Shown here: piece by piece, positions 12,491 to 24,210 of the stretch | Numbering within the stretch: the first letter of the stretch is position 1 | Layout of the letters: each line of letters begins with the position of its first letter | NCBI GenBank assembly: GCA_951812925.1 | Contig: OX638371.1 | Coordinates: 114,103,124 to 114,167,123 of the forward strand | Source: Calliopum simillimum | Lineage: Eukaryota; Arthropoda; Insecta; Diptera; Lauxaniidae | Direction: 5' to 3' | DNA: 64,000 nucleotides | Notes under the pieces: model-generated | Database searches by the model: none | Seen by the model: the letters and a program-made list of their open reading frames with translations, nothing else | What the model was told of the DNA's origin: nothing | Made by a program: the position numbers and the translations under genes

Positions 12491-12870
12491 TATTAATAAT
12501 TACGCAAGACAAAAATTTGTCCTACCTTTTCTACTATGTCAGAAATGAACCACGACTTTGAATTGTACATCATTACAAAGGTATTTGTATTTGTGTGTTC
12601 AAAGCTCAAATTATTTTAATATTTTGCCATTAAGACAGGTAAAATTAAATCCAAATTTTTCAATGTTAACAACGACAAAATACGCGGTCACGCAGAGCTG
12701 CAAAGAGGATACAGCACAAAGAGAAAGACAAAAAGCTGACTGACACTGGCATAATGTTTTTTGTTTTCTTGTCGTTTCACATTTGTCATCATACCAGGAA
12801 TAATAAATGAGCTTTTCTATTTTGTACCAAATAGCAAAAAAAGTACTAAAACTGTCAAAAAAGTACCAAA
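12491..12870. repeat. Unclassified 390-bp dispersed repeat, copy 2
   Basis: Matches 3274-3666 along its length with scattered substitutions. Same orientation. Confidence 0.6.
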
Positions 12871-14162
12871 ATGTTTTGATATCAAACAAGCATAATCTTT
12901 GCACTATTTCGTTTTGAGGAACTATCTTTTTAGCGCTTCACCTCACGAAAGCCAACCCTCATATTTTACTTAAGCCCTTATAAGAGAAAAGTTGCTTAAA
13001 AATGCAAGATTTCAACAGTCTGATCTTAATATAATTAAGCCTAATAACAGTGGTACCTTAAGCACTTTTTAATTATGTTGGCAGCAGTGTTTTTAAATAA
13101 TTCCACTATTTTCTTGTGTTGCAAACCCTTTGACTGAGACAATCAACCATCAGTACAAACCTTTTGCGCATTGTATTCAGGTCAAATTTAAACGTTCAAA
13201 GTAAGAGCTAATTACGTTATATTACATTTTAATGCAAATATGTAATAACTTAACTACAAACAAATTATAGACAAGTGCGTTAGTGCGAGCAATATCTCTA
13301 ATTTATCCAATTGCCTTGGAGTGCTTCTGAACCACTGGTCATAAAATGATAAACGGTTCAAATTCAATGTGGCCCCTAAGAGGTTCTTTATGTTTGAACC
13401 AAGCAATAATTTAATAACTTTTACTAAATATGTGATTGGTCCAATAATATCGTACATTTCTGCGGAATTATGTGGCAAATATTTATTTCGCTTAATATAG
13501 GCCTTCTGTTAATTATTCCCAAATCTTGGCATATATAACCAAATAGTTTTCTCTCTGCAAATAGCAAAATAATAATAAAATTTTGAACTCAGCTTAAACG
13601 TGGAATTGCCCACTTATTATGATTTATGCTAAATAGATGATCGCCTGTATTGAATTATTATTATGCTATGATATTTCTGCGCTGGTACCAACTTTTTTTT
13701 TGCAAAGTGATCCGTGATCACATCACCAACATCATCGTCAACATCGCGCTATGCTGCTATTTAGACACATAACTGTTCTCTATTTATAGATATAAGTAGT
13801 ACACAACATCTCTTTATTCGAACGTTCTTCTTACATCGCATAGGAAATGCTTAAGTGTACATTCAGCTAAGTAACTAAAGGTAAATATTCGATTAACTTT
13901 ACACTTTGTTGGGAATGCGCTGTAAAGAAATAAAAAAAATAAGAATGAAATAAACTAACGCTTTAATTGGATTTTCCGTGATTCCGTATGAAAAAAACAG
14001 CGTATTTTTTAGCAATACATAACATACTTGAATCACTGGCTAGCAAAAAAAGTGATGACACTGATTCAATTTGATGATTTAGCTGACTGTGTATATTTGT
14101 TCTTAGCTACTTATATAGGTACATATAGATGATTTCGAACTAATGTTTCAAACAATAAATGC
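12871..14162. other. AT-rich non-coding DNA
   Basis: Nothing recognised. Confidence 0.55.
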
Positions 14163-14425
14163 TTTATGGCCAGGAACTTTTAAGTTAAAAAGCGTTCCAA
14201 CAATGTCAAAACGTGACACTCATGATATTTTGATCTACTTTTCTGTGGTGTTGTTTGGAAAAGCAAAAGTTCCTTTTTTGCCAGGATCTTTTATGTTAAA
14301 AAAGCATTCCTTAACCATATGACGTGACACTCATGACATTTCGATCTGATTTTTAGTGGTATTGCCTGGAAATACTGAAGTTGCTTGATGGCCAAGAATT
14401 TTTATGTTAAAATAGTGTACCTGCA
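14163..14425. repeat. Tandem repeat, about 112-bp period, just over two units
   Basis: The block GCCAGGAACTTTTAAGTTAAAA (14168) recurs as GCCAGGATCTTTTATGTTAAAA (14280) and GCCAAGAATTTTTATGTTAAAA (14391), with ACGTGACACTCATGA in each full unit. Diverged copies; no coding potential. Confidence 0.6.
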
Positions 14426-14948
14426 ATGATAGGCTATGTTAAAGACGTTAATGCGAAGCTCCTCATTTCGTCTCTTATACCCAAAAGCTGATTTCTACAA
14501 TACATTTAAAGAAAAGTTTTATAATTTTTGTAGCGAAAATCGTTCAAATATTACTACTTTTATTTATTTATAAAAAACTGCCTTCAAATTTTATAAATTC
14601 AATATTAAAAATTATTGAACTGTACAGTAAAAATTATCAAACAGGAATCCAATTTTTTTTTTAATTGAAATTAATATTTAAAAAAAGGAAAATAATTACA
14701 AGAAAAATAAATAAAAAACAACTAAAATAAAAATAAATAAAAAACAATTAAAATAAAAATAAAAAAACAATTAAAATAAAAAAAAAATATTTTTGTGTTT
14801 GTGTCGTGTGATAGATGCATGCACAATCAGTACCACTGCCATCATTTTAATGAAGTTGACTGAAAATCTATTTGTTTTAAAATTACCTCCTTTCTACCAA
14901 ATTATCAAACAAAAAACAAAATTTACCATGCTGTAAGTTTTATATGTA

Positions 14949-15843
14949 TTGTATGTGTACAACTTAAAAACCGGAATTTTTTAGCGAAATTTGATGCTTT
15001 ATTGTGGAAAAATGTTACAATATATTTTATTCAAAGTATTGTCCATTGGAAGCTACAACATTTCCCCATCTTTCAGGCAATTTATGAATTCCATCCCAAA
15101 AAAATTGCGCCGGCTTGGCGGCCAAAAATGAATCGAGCCAATTTTCGATATCTTGAACTTAAGTGAAGCGTATTCCTGATAGGGCATTCTGCATCGATCG
15201 GAACAAATGGTAGTCTGATGGTGCAAGGTCTGGGCTATAAAGCGGGTGAGGCAAAATTTCCCATCCGTTGTTTTCCGTTGTTTTCCAGGTAATTTTTGAC
15301 TGGGGCAGCAATATGTGGCCGAGCCTTATCGTGGTGGAAAATGATTGACTCATGTCTGGTCGCATACGTTGGCCGCTCTGCCTAGATTTTCTGCTTCAAT
15401 TGTTGACGATAGAATTGAGCATTAATGGTTTGGCCACCTGGCAACAGCTCATAATGGATCACACCTAGCTGGTCCTGACCAGGACGTTCTTTGTCTTCGA
15501 CATCAAAATAACCACTTTTAAACCACTCACGACAGCTTGATTCAGCTGGAGCATTGTCCCCATAAACTTCTACAAGAATGCGATGACTTTCGGCAGCTGT
15601 TTTCTTTGCAAAAAAATAACCCACTAGAACCCCCCCGCAAATGCTGTCTTTTTCTCCAATTTTCGAAGTTATTCATCGTGAAAAATAATAATGATGCACA
15701 CAAGATAAAATTGTTTTGTTGACTGATTTTGACAGCTGTCAAATGTACCTTCAAAATGACATATATATAAAGTTCGAGTTTTCACGATATTTGTTAGTAC
15801 GGACATCCACCGTCAAATTCCGGTTTTTAAGTTGTACACCCAA
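14949..15843 (-). mobile_element. Deleted mariner, same family as 7940-9195, opposite orientation
   Basis: Its right end (15843, followed by TA) and the adjoining 100 bp match the left end of the 7940 element almost exactly; its left end matches the other terminus with a small change (TTGTATGTGTACAAC). On the - strand it starts MNNFENWRKRQHLRG at about 15676, continues after a frameshift as FFAKKTAAESH, and jumps from KERPGQ straight to LGVIHYELLPGG, losing the helix-turn-helix end and the first catalytic Asp. The C terminus survives only in pieces (LPHPLYSPDLAPSDYHLF). This is a dead, internally deleted copy. Confidence 0.85.
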
Positions 15844-16103
15844 TATAAAAAATGTGGCTTATAACTGAATCAGCTACACGGAGAAAAAAAATAGTACTTG
15901 CTTCTTTATTTCTCATAAATTTTACCAGAATTTCAAATCAGAATAGTGACAACTTCACTCCGAAGTAAGATTCCCCTTCTGTTTTATTCAATTCAGAATG
16001 TATGTTTCCTAGTAATTTTTATGAAAAAATTGGCGTGATATTCACCTTACTGTATAGTTCAATTAACGAAAAAAAAAAAAAAAAAAAACGAAAAAAAAAA
16101 AAA

Positions 16104-16190
16104 AAAATAACTGACCGGCGCTGGGGTACGAACCCCGGCGCATCCGTATGATAGTCAGATACATATCCTCTGGGCTGCTCACGCATGTGA
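16104..16190 (-). other. tRNA-like sequence (SINE head or tRNA pseudogene)
   Basis: On the - strand the stretch contains an A-box-like AGCAGCCCAGAGGATATG and a strong T-arm CCGGGGTTCGTACCCC that fits the pol III B box (GGTTCGANNCC with one change). It is followed downstream by long T runs at 16067-16107, which could act as a pol III terminator. I cannot build a clean acceptor stem and anticodon arm, so a working tRNA is unlikely. Confidence 0.4.
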
Positions 16191-16478
16191 TGTAGAAGCA
16201 AAAAAATTTGTATATAAAGAAAATGCCTGTCCAAAAATAGAAATTGTTACTAAAATTATAAAAGTCAAAAAGATTTTATATTTTTATGATATTTACCTTA
16301 CTCGAGTAAGGTGACAATTATGACACTCATTTTTGTGCGTGAAAAAAAAAATATATTTTGACTAGAATTATAAATTCAAAATGGTCATAAATTTTTTTTC
16401 TGAAAGTATAAATTACTTTACATAAAGTCAAATGTAGGAAATTTGTAGTAAATATTCCTTTATTATTTAACTACATTT

Positions 16479-17102
16479 CCATCGGAAACGTCGATAGCTT
16501 CACGTATTTAGGCAGCATTATCTCCATGGATGGTGGAGCAAAAGAGGATATCAACTCAAGAATAGCAAAAGCAAAAGGCGGGTTTGCTCAACTGAACAAA
16601 ATATGATCTTCATCCGTTATATCCACCAAAACGAGAGTGCGCATTTTTGATTCGAATGTGAAATCGGTTTTGTTATATGGGTGCGAAACGTGGCTTGTTA
16701 CTGAACAACTAACGAACAAGTTGCAAGTATTCGTCAACAAATGCTTAAGGCGAATACTAAAGGTTTGGTGGCCTCGCACTATATCAAATGCCGAGCTACA
16801 TCAAAAATGCAATCAGAGGGCTAAAGCAATCGAGGTCAAGCTGCGCAAATGGAGATGGATTGGTCACACTCTCCGGAAACCACACAGCGAAGTGTGTCGC
16901 CAGGCTCTTGAGTGGAATCCACAAGGTAGTAGAGCACGTGGTAGACCCAAAACCAACTGGAAGAGGTCGCTGGAAAAGGAAATCCAAGAATCGGGAAAGT
17001 CCTGGCAAGAGATTAAAGTCATCGCAAGGGATCGTGACAAATGGAGAGATTTCATATTGGCCCTATGCTCCTCTTAGGTGTTAAAGGAGAATTCATACAT
17101 AC
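16479..17102 (+). mobile_element. 5'-truncated RTE-type non-LTR retrotransposon with 14-bp target duplication
   Basis: A 14-bp duplication ATTTAACTACATTT flanks the insert (16465-16478 and 17103-17116). It encodes the C-terminal end of a reverse transcriptase ORF: NVDSFTYLGSIISMDGG (from 16487), then LLYGCETWLVTEQL, LRRILKVWWPRTISNAELH, WRWIGHTLRK and GRPKTNWKR. One in-frame TGA at 16603-16605 replaces an expected Trp codon. The ORF ends at 17075-17077 and a short CATACATA-type tail follows. This is the usual structure of a target-primed, 5'-truncated insertion. The RTE-clade label rests on remembered motif resemblance. Confidence 0.8.
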
Positions 17103-17443
17103 ATTTAACTACATTTTATTTGTAAATATGACGTTAGGGACCCATCAAATAGTTCTTACGTAAGGTAAATTATATTTGAAATTTAGTGTTGATTACTTTA
17201 CTTTTTCGACTAGCCGAGTAGAGTAAAAATTATGATGCGTATTTTTCTTCGGGTATGAATATTTCCTGTTGGATACATACAAATTATTGAGTTGGAATTT
17301 TTACCCTGCTTTCCTTAAATTTTTTACATGATTTCTTATAGAAGTTAAATCACCTTACTTACAAGAAGATTTAGATCTCTCGTTTGCCCGGATTTCACAG
17401 CTCGTTTCTGGTAATTTTTATATATTTTTTGTTTCCGTGTAGC

Positions 17444-19312
17444 GTTTCACTTTTTGTTTTTAAAATTTTCGTTTTTTATTTTAAAACTTTACATTTTCAA
17501 AAATTAAAACGTTAATTTGTATATGTGAAGTACGTACATTCTCTTTTCTCTAATATCAATTTATTTGTAATTATCAATCCACGCTTGCGTGAAAGTGAAA
17601 ACAACAACTGATGATGACGACGACGACTTGCCTTATTGACAATTGTCAATCGTTGAAAGTGCAACATCGACATAAACAACAACAACAAAAAAAAAAAAAA
17701 AAACACCAAAGAACCTACATCATGCATTGACACCTTAACGTTTTTTTTTTTTTCGATGCGTATGCGGTTGATTGTGTTGCTGATGATCATCACCGGTTTG
17801 GTTTGTTGCCAACGCATTTGAAGGCATGTTTGCAAGACAAACAACAACTGACCAACACAATGTGAATAAAAACAACACTTTTTTAATTTTTATGCTTTTT
17901 ATGCCTTTCTGTTTATCATAAGGGGGGGGCTTTATTATTAAAAGAAAGTTTTTCTGTTCTTTCTGTTTTTAATAAAAATGAATTTCATATTTAATTTTAA
18001 ACATTTGTGTATTTCATGTTATGTATTTATAAGATTACATACATACCTCTGTGGTGCTGCGCATGCGCATAAGACATTACCGGTTTTGTGAGTGTAATAA
18101 TTTTTACTACTTTATTAGACATTTGGCGACAACGAGTCACCACATATTTTTCAGTTATATTTTCTGCAAAGGAATTCAGTTTTAATTAGTTCACTTTCAT
18201 TGTGAGAGGCTTGGAATTGCTGATTACGAAATGGTTTTTAGATATGGATTTTAAAGGAAAATTTCCTTGAACTCAAAGCCAAACAGGTTGCAAAATTTTT
18301 TCAAATATTTATACATTACTTGCAAAACTTCTTTAGCAAGAGCCTGTCCCAAAACTATATATAAAATGTTTTTTAAAAAAATTACCAAGAGTCATAATAG
18401 TTACAAAAAGTTCAAAATAAGTAGGTATCTCAAAATGCTAAAGAAATTCGAGAAAAAGCTTTTAAGGAATATTTTATTTGAATTTTAATTTAAATAGAAG
18501 AAAAATTAACATATAAAGATGGTTGAATCCACCAACACTAATATTTAAAATTTTTATTTTTGCCTCTTAATGAACAATTTATATCTAATTAAAGATACCA
18601 GACATTCAGTCACATGCACAAATACTTAAGTAATATGAGTCGATGTTTCTTAAATAAATTGTTCTAGAAAATCGACTTCAAGATCTGCAAAACGAAAAAG
18701 TAAACGATGGCATAAACTTAAAACTGAATTTCGTAATTTCTTGCCATACCCAGCATTTAAGGTCGCAGCTGTTGCTTGCAATTTGAAGCTTTGACGATTT
18801 GAAGCACCGTTTATAATAAGACTTTTATTTTTGTCATTTGCCTCTCTTGTTTTAGTTTTGTTACTTTTATTTTTGAACAGAACTGTAAAAAAAACCATTT
18901 ATTTCTAAAGGTTTTTTTGAATGGGCATTTTTAATAAAATTTTTTTTTTTGGCCAACTGTAAACTCTGACAAAGTCGCTTTCTTCCATAACATCGGCAGC
19001 TGATGTCCGATGTTTAAATATTATATATCGTTGTAAAGGGCATAATTGGGCCCTGCTTAGAATTTTTTGGTTTAAATGTCAATATATTCAAAAACTTTAA
19101 TTTTATAAAGTAAAAATGACATTAAAGGAGATACGAACCAGAGAAACTAGGTCATACTAGTCGAATATGACATCGGAGGCCTAACCAAAATGATGAAAAA
19201 ATGTAGGCCTAATTAAGCCCTTCACAACAATATGTATATAATTTTTAAACATCGGACATTACCTGCCAAAGTTTTGAAAATTTTTTTTTTTTTTTTTTGG
19301 AGACTGACCCGG
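17444..19312. other. AT-rich non-coding DNA
   Basis: Nothing recognised beyond A/T runs and a short TGATGATGACGACGACGAC microsatellite near 17610. Confidence 0.55.
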
Positions 19313-19442
19313 ACTGATGGCTGGCTCTCTGTGAAAATCATTTTAATATTTTTGGGAAGCAGTATAATTTTATTGTGCACTGCTTCCGTCGTAAAAGATA
19401 GCTCGTGGGATTGAAAATCAGCGAAGTCGGTCAACGGACACG
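19313..19442. mobile_element. Helentron/INE-1-like internal fragment
   Basis: The block CCGTCGTAAAAGATAGCTCG and GTCAACGGACACGC matches the middle of the other copies. It stops abruptly where a TACACGGAAAG sequence begins, suggesting a later insertion there. Confidence 0.6.
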
Positions 19443-20491
19443 CTACACGGAAAGAAAAGTTTTATAATTTTTGTAGCGAAAATCGGACAAAAATTACTAA
19501 ACTTTTGTTAATCTTCGTGCATTTTACATGCATCTATAAATAACTGCCTAAAAATTTTGTAAAAATTTCAAAGTTGCTTGGAAGGAAAAATTTCAATAGC
19601 AGCAAAGTAAAAATTGTCAAACAGGATAGTAAAAATTATTAAACAGGAATGCAATTTTTTTTATATTCTTTTTTTTTTTTTTTGACAATTATTATTAAAA
19701 AAAGAAACAATCAAATTAAAAAAAAAAAAATTATTTAAAATAGTCAAGATGGCAGCGTTAGATTCTGTCATTATTGGCCACGCCAAATATAGCACCCTTT
19801 GTAGTTTCTTGTTTTTTTTTTTTTTTCTTTGCTTCAGCGGTTTATGTGTATGCACTATTTTACAACTCTGATTTTAACATCATTTATTTGACAAATTTGA
19901 TTTTGCAAGAAATTTAGCAGCTTTTGTTTACTTCTGTTTGAAATTAGATCTTTTCATACAAAAACAAAAAGCTATGGGGGATATAATAAACAATAAAAAA
20001 AAAGTCACATGTTGAGGGACCCAACACGAAAACAATAATAACAATAAACAACAAAAACTCGTATAGCTAAGCTTAAAAATATTTTTATAGAGTTGTTTAA
20101 CCAGTTTTCTTTGGCGTTGTTGTTGTTGTTGTATAGTTGTACATACATATTTGTAATTGTTGTTGACTTTTGCATTGGTATTCGAAATTCGTTCAGAGTG
20201 AACGACGGACGAACGATATGGTGTTGAATATATAATGGATAAATTAAAGAAGCCAATGAGTCATTAAAAATAAAATTAAATATCCGATCTTGTAATCAAG
20301 TTTTATGAATAAAAATAATGCGGCAAAAAATTTGCGTATATTGTTTTTTTTTTTTTTTTTTGAAAGTAAGAGTAAATTTTTGGGTATGAAAGCAATCCGG
20401 ATCTTAACTTTTAATGGGACACATTTACAGTTGCGAGCATAAATGGATGAATGCTTGTCGCTTTTATACATAAAAACATTAATATTAAAGC

Positions 20492-21764
20492 ATATCGTTA
20501 GCTTAATATGGAAAAGGCCCTAAGAGGTAGTATTGCAAAGATTGAGGGCCATATGGATCAGCACCAGTATACTTCTATCCTTATGGTTCCATTCTGAAAA
20601 CATGCCAGTGTCTTGCATCCTGCAGCAAGATAACGATCCGAAGCATACCGAGCGGTTAGCAAAACGGTGTATGGAGGAAAATTACATCCCACTATTGGAT
20701 CGGCCTTCATGCAGCCTAGACTTCAATCCAGCCGAGAACCTCTGGGAGCAATTGAAATCAAAAGTTCAGTTGTATAAAGTTGGAAACTTCTTGGAGTTAT
20801 TTGCAAAAGTAAAGATGGAATGGGAAGCCATTCCAAATGCTGCGTTCCGAAAATTAGTGGATTCAATGGCTCTTAGGACTGAAGCAGTTATGAGAAATAA
20901 TGGTTTTGGAACGAAATATTAAATGTTTTTTAAATAAAAAGTTGCTTTGATTAAAAATAAACAAAGCGTTGTTAATTTTATGACCGAGAGGATTATTAAT
21001 CCTTACTCAATATGCTAAAAATCAAAATAGTAGGGGCTTCCTTTTGCATAAAGTGTACTTAACAAATAATTATTGTAAGACCATCAACCGATATAAAGTT
21101 TTTAAAGTTTCTTCAGAAAATTATGATATATTGACAAATCAATGTAATACACCGCTGCGTTGCTAATTAGTTGACCGCAACTGTATACTTGAAATTTAGT
21201 GTTGATTACTTTAATTTTTCGACTAGCCAATATAGTAAAAATATTATACGTATTTTTCTCCGTGTATGAGTTTAGTTGCTGTGGGTACTTTATTATCATA
21301 AACTTTACTTGATGTACACTTTAATGTTTTAAATTGTTGTTAGCTGCTGATTGTCACCACTTTTATGATAATCTTCCGTACAAAACATACACATTTTCGT
21401 TCAAATTTTTATCCAATCCAATTAACTTTCTTTGTAAAGGTTTTCCTTTTCATTTTATATCGAATAACTTTAATTTTATTCATAATTTTTGATTTATTGT
21501 AAAAAGCCCTAACTCACTTTTTTTTTTAAAAAAAATTTTAAAATGAAAAGACCTAACACACAAAACTACCCAAAAAACAAAAAAAAAAAAAAAATAAAAT
21601 AAAAAAAAAAAATCCTAGAATGAAAATTGTTGATAATTTTTGTTGTAAATTGCATTTAAAGTTTTTTTAAATGTTTGGCGTACCAAATATTATTCAGATT
21701 TTTCCTTCTCCTGTAAAGTATTAAAAATGTGAGTTACGCCTTTTCCATATTAAGCTAACGATAT
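20492..21764 (+). mobile_element. Tc1-like transposon remnant with transposase C terminus
   Basis: The + strand carries the C-terminal half of a Tc1-type transposase. KIEGHMDQHQYTSIL (near 20536) is followed, after a frameshift, by VSCILQQDNDPKHTERLAKR and SLDFNPAENLWEQLKSKV, which hold the second catalytic Asp and the final Glu of the DD34E triad; it ends NNGFGTKY with TAA at 20920-20922. A perfect 27-bp inverted repeat bounds the piece (20492-20518 and 21738-21764, starting ATATCGTTAGCTTAATATGG). The N-terminal half is gone. Sequence right of 21770 (AGTCGGCATAATTATTTTGA) looks like an outer transposon end, so the true boundary may lie further right. Confidence 0.7.
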
Positions 21765-22170
21765 ATAGATACTAGTCGGCATAATTATTTTGACAAAATC
21801 TATATGACTATCAAACTTTGCTTGACTTATTTACGATAACTAGATTTCGCCTTGTGGCCGAAATTCGACCATTTTCGATTCGACCATAAAATAAAGAAAA
21901 AAGTTTTTATACCCTTCCTTGGTCGATAAAACAAAAAAAGCTTTTAATATTCTTCCTTAGGGTTCGGGTTATCTGTATCGGTGCATCAGCTTAGTTGCAA
22001 TATCGTGCTTTCCATTTAGATGCGTGTAATTCCTACTAAAGAGCAAACAGTTTTTGATATCTTTCTGTACCAAAATTCGTAAAAGCCAATCATGCTATCG
22101 TGCTAACCCTATATCTATACCAAATTTCATAAAAATCGTATGCAGTAGTTTCGCCGTGAGAGCTTTTTTA

Positions 22171-23094
22171 TTGGGTGTTGGAATTAGTTTTAAAGGTTTT
22201 CTAAGAGATGGCGTAACTATCAAAAGATCGCATCGGGCACACCTGTGACTATATTCATTTCAAAGCACATTGTCTAAGATTCATTTTTCAGTATGTGTCA
22301 TTCCACTGAAGTGTAAACAACATATATTTTTTTCTATGTGAACATGTCGACTTTCGTTCCAACAAAACGCAATTTGCGGGAAGGTTTACTTTTGTGCTTC
22401 CATTTGAAGAAAAAAGCGGTTGAAGCACAACGCACGCACGCTGGCGATGAAAAGTGGATCCATTACGATAACCCTAAGCGAAAAAAATCGTGGGGACCAC
22501 CCGGCCATGCATCAACATCGACGGCCAAGCCGAATATTCATGGCGCCAAGCTTATGCTGTGTATTTGGTGGGATCAGAAGGGTGTCGTGTACTATGAGCT
22601 GCTAAAACCTAACGAAACCATCACTGGGGAACGCTACCAACAACAATTGATGCAATTGAGCCGAGCATAAAAGGTTAAACGGCCGGAATATGCCAAAAGA
22701 CACGACAAAGTGGTTTTTCAACATGACAACGCACGGCCACATGTTGCAAGAACCGTCAAGGAAACGTTGGAGACGCTGAATTGGGATGTGCTACCCCACC
22801 CGCCTTATAGCCCAGACATAGCCCCTTCCGACTACCACCTATTCAGATCGATGACGCATGGCTTGGCTGAGCAGCGCTTCACTTCTTACGAGGATACCAA
22901 AAAATGAGTCGATTCGTGGATTGTCTCAAAAGACGAGTCGTTCTTCCGTCGCGGAATCCATATGCTGCCAGAAAGATGGGAAAATGTTGTAGCTAACGAT
23001 GGACAATACTTTGAATAATATACATTGTACCGTTGTTTCTAAATAAATGCTCAAAAACCGAAAAAAAACCTTTAAAATTAATTCCAACACCCAA
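22171..23094 (+). mobile_element. Second mariner type, internally deleted
   Basis: Inverted repeats of about 30 bp begin TTGGGTGTTGGAATTA at 22171 and end at 23094 with one mismatch, flanked by TA at 22169-22170 and 23095-23096. The transposase reads MSTFVPTKRNLREGLLLC at 22344, then jumps to GDEKWIHYDNPKRKKSW, so the helix-turn-helix region is lost. Motifs for all three catalytic Asp residues remain (GDEKW, QHDNARPHVA, YSPDIAPSDYHLF), but stops occur at 22668-22670 and 22905-22907 in the same frame. The coding end is ERWENVVANDGQYFE near 23017. It is inserted at the 5' edge of a Helentron copy. Confidence 0.88.
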
Positions 23095-23423
23095 TATACC
23101 CTACACCCAGGGTATATTCACTTTGTCCTTCCGTTTGTAACGCAGAGAATGAGGCGTGGCAGATATGGAAAAGTATATATATTCTTGATCAGCGTCACCT
23201 CTTGAGTCGATATAGCCATGTCCGTCTGTCTGGCTGGCTGGCTGGGTAACGGCTGTGTGTGGAAATAAATTTTTTGGGAAAACTAAGCAAGATAATTCAA
23301 TGAAATTTGGTACACAGCCAACGGACACGCCTACCGCCCATACAAAAAATATCTTCGAAATGCAAATACTGCTGTGTAGGGTATTTAATGTTTGGCCAGG
23401 CCAAAGGTAACACCCTTACTAGT
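23095..23423. mobile_element. Helentron/INE-1-like element, copy 3 (internally deleted)
   Basis: Both ends are intact (TATACCCTACACCCAGGGTA start, hairpin at 23391-23405, CTAGT at 23419-23423), but the repeated middle blocks are missing. Its first bases coincide with the TA target site of the mariner at 22171-23094. Related degraded sequence (GCCGTGAGAGC followed by T-rich DNA) flanks the pair on both sides (about 22016-22170 and 23424-23660), so this is a cluster of such elements. Confidence 0.8.
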
Positions 23424-24081
23424 TCCATTTAGGAGCGTGTCAATCCTGTCTCCATACCGAATTTCGTTAAAATTGATGCAGTGGCTAAGCCGTGAGAGCG
23501 TTTTTTTTATTTAGGGGCGTGGCACCGCCCACTTTAAAAAAAATATAGTCCTATGCACTGCTCCCCCTCACAACCTTTCCAACAAAAAAAAAAAATCAAG
23601 CAAATCGGTTGAAATTTAGGTATAGAAACAGGGACTGAACCGATTTCGTTTGCCTATTTATATATAGATGATGCTCAAAAGATATATACATACCAAATAT
23701 TATGTCGTTTACCCTTGCCAAGCTAACAAGGATTTGTCGTGACATAAGTAAGTATTTTGACATCAACTTGGGATAATCTGTTTAACAGCAAAAAATGTGA
23801 TTCAAACGATTCAAATTTATTTTGATTACTTATAATTTTGTGGTATATTGAGCTCAATTCTGAACATTTCAATTATAAACGATTTGGGCTTCAATGGTTT
23901 TTTTTTAACCGCATATTTTTTTATAATTTGCTGACATTTTGCTAAAATAAATAAAATTGGACTTTGTTCTGTATTTTAATCGATCCCATCAAATAAAGCA
24001 CAGAAACATAATTTAATTACAAACGAAATGTTTCTAGTTGAAATCGGACTAGCCGTTTCCTCTACAGTCATATCTAGAAAA

Positions 24082-24210
24082 ACAGGGGTTGAATCGCCAC
24101 ATCAGTGAACGTCACGTAAAATCATGTATTTCGTAATGCAAAATACATGCGAAACACATGGTTTTACGTCACGAGTTGTACGTTCACTGATGCGTCGATT
24201 CGACCCCAGT
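24082..24210. repeat. Small foldback MITE
   Basis: ACAGGGGTTGAATCG at the left pairs with CGATTCGACCCCAGT at the right; CATCAGTGAACGT pairs with ACGTTCACTGATG, and CACGTAAAA with TTTTACGTCACG. The open frame at 24124-24354 runs through it and is probably chance. Confidence 0.55.

Larger units (their letters stand above)
15876..17443. repeat. Possible element with TACACGGA ends, disrupted
   Basis: GCTACACGGAGAAAAAA at 15873 and its complement CCGTGTAGC at 17435-17443 form short inverted ends. Inside lie the tRNA-like sequence and the RTE insertion. The block 17166-17258 (TTTAGTGTTGATTACTTTAC... TTTTTCGACTAGCC) recurs at 21184-21265, next to another CCGTGTA end, and TACACGGAAAGAAAAG starts a related sequence at 19443. 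The boundaries are uncertain. Confidence 0.35.

Noticed and set aside
17693..17760. Poly-A and poly-T runs that could suggest retrotransposon tails
   Set aside because: No adjacent body or target duplication; simple homopolymers are common throughout this DNA.
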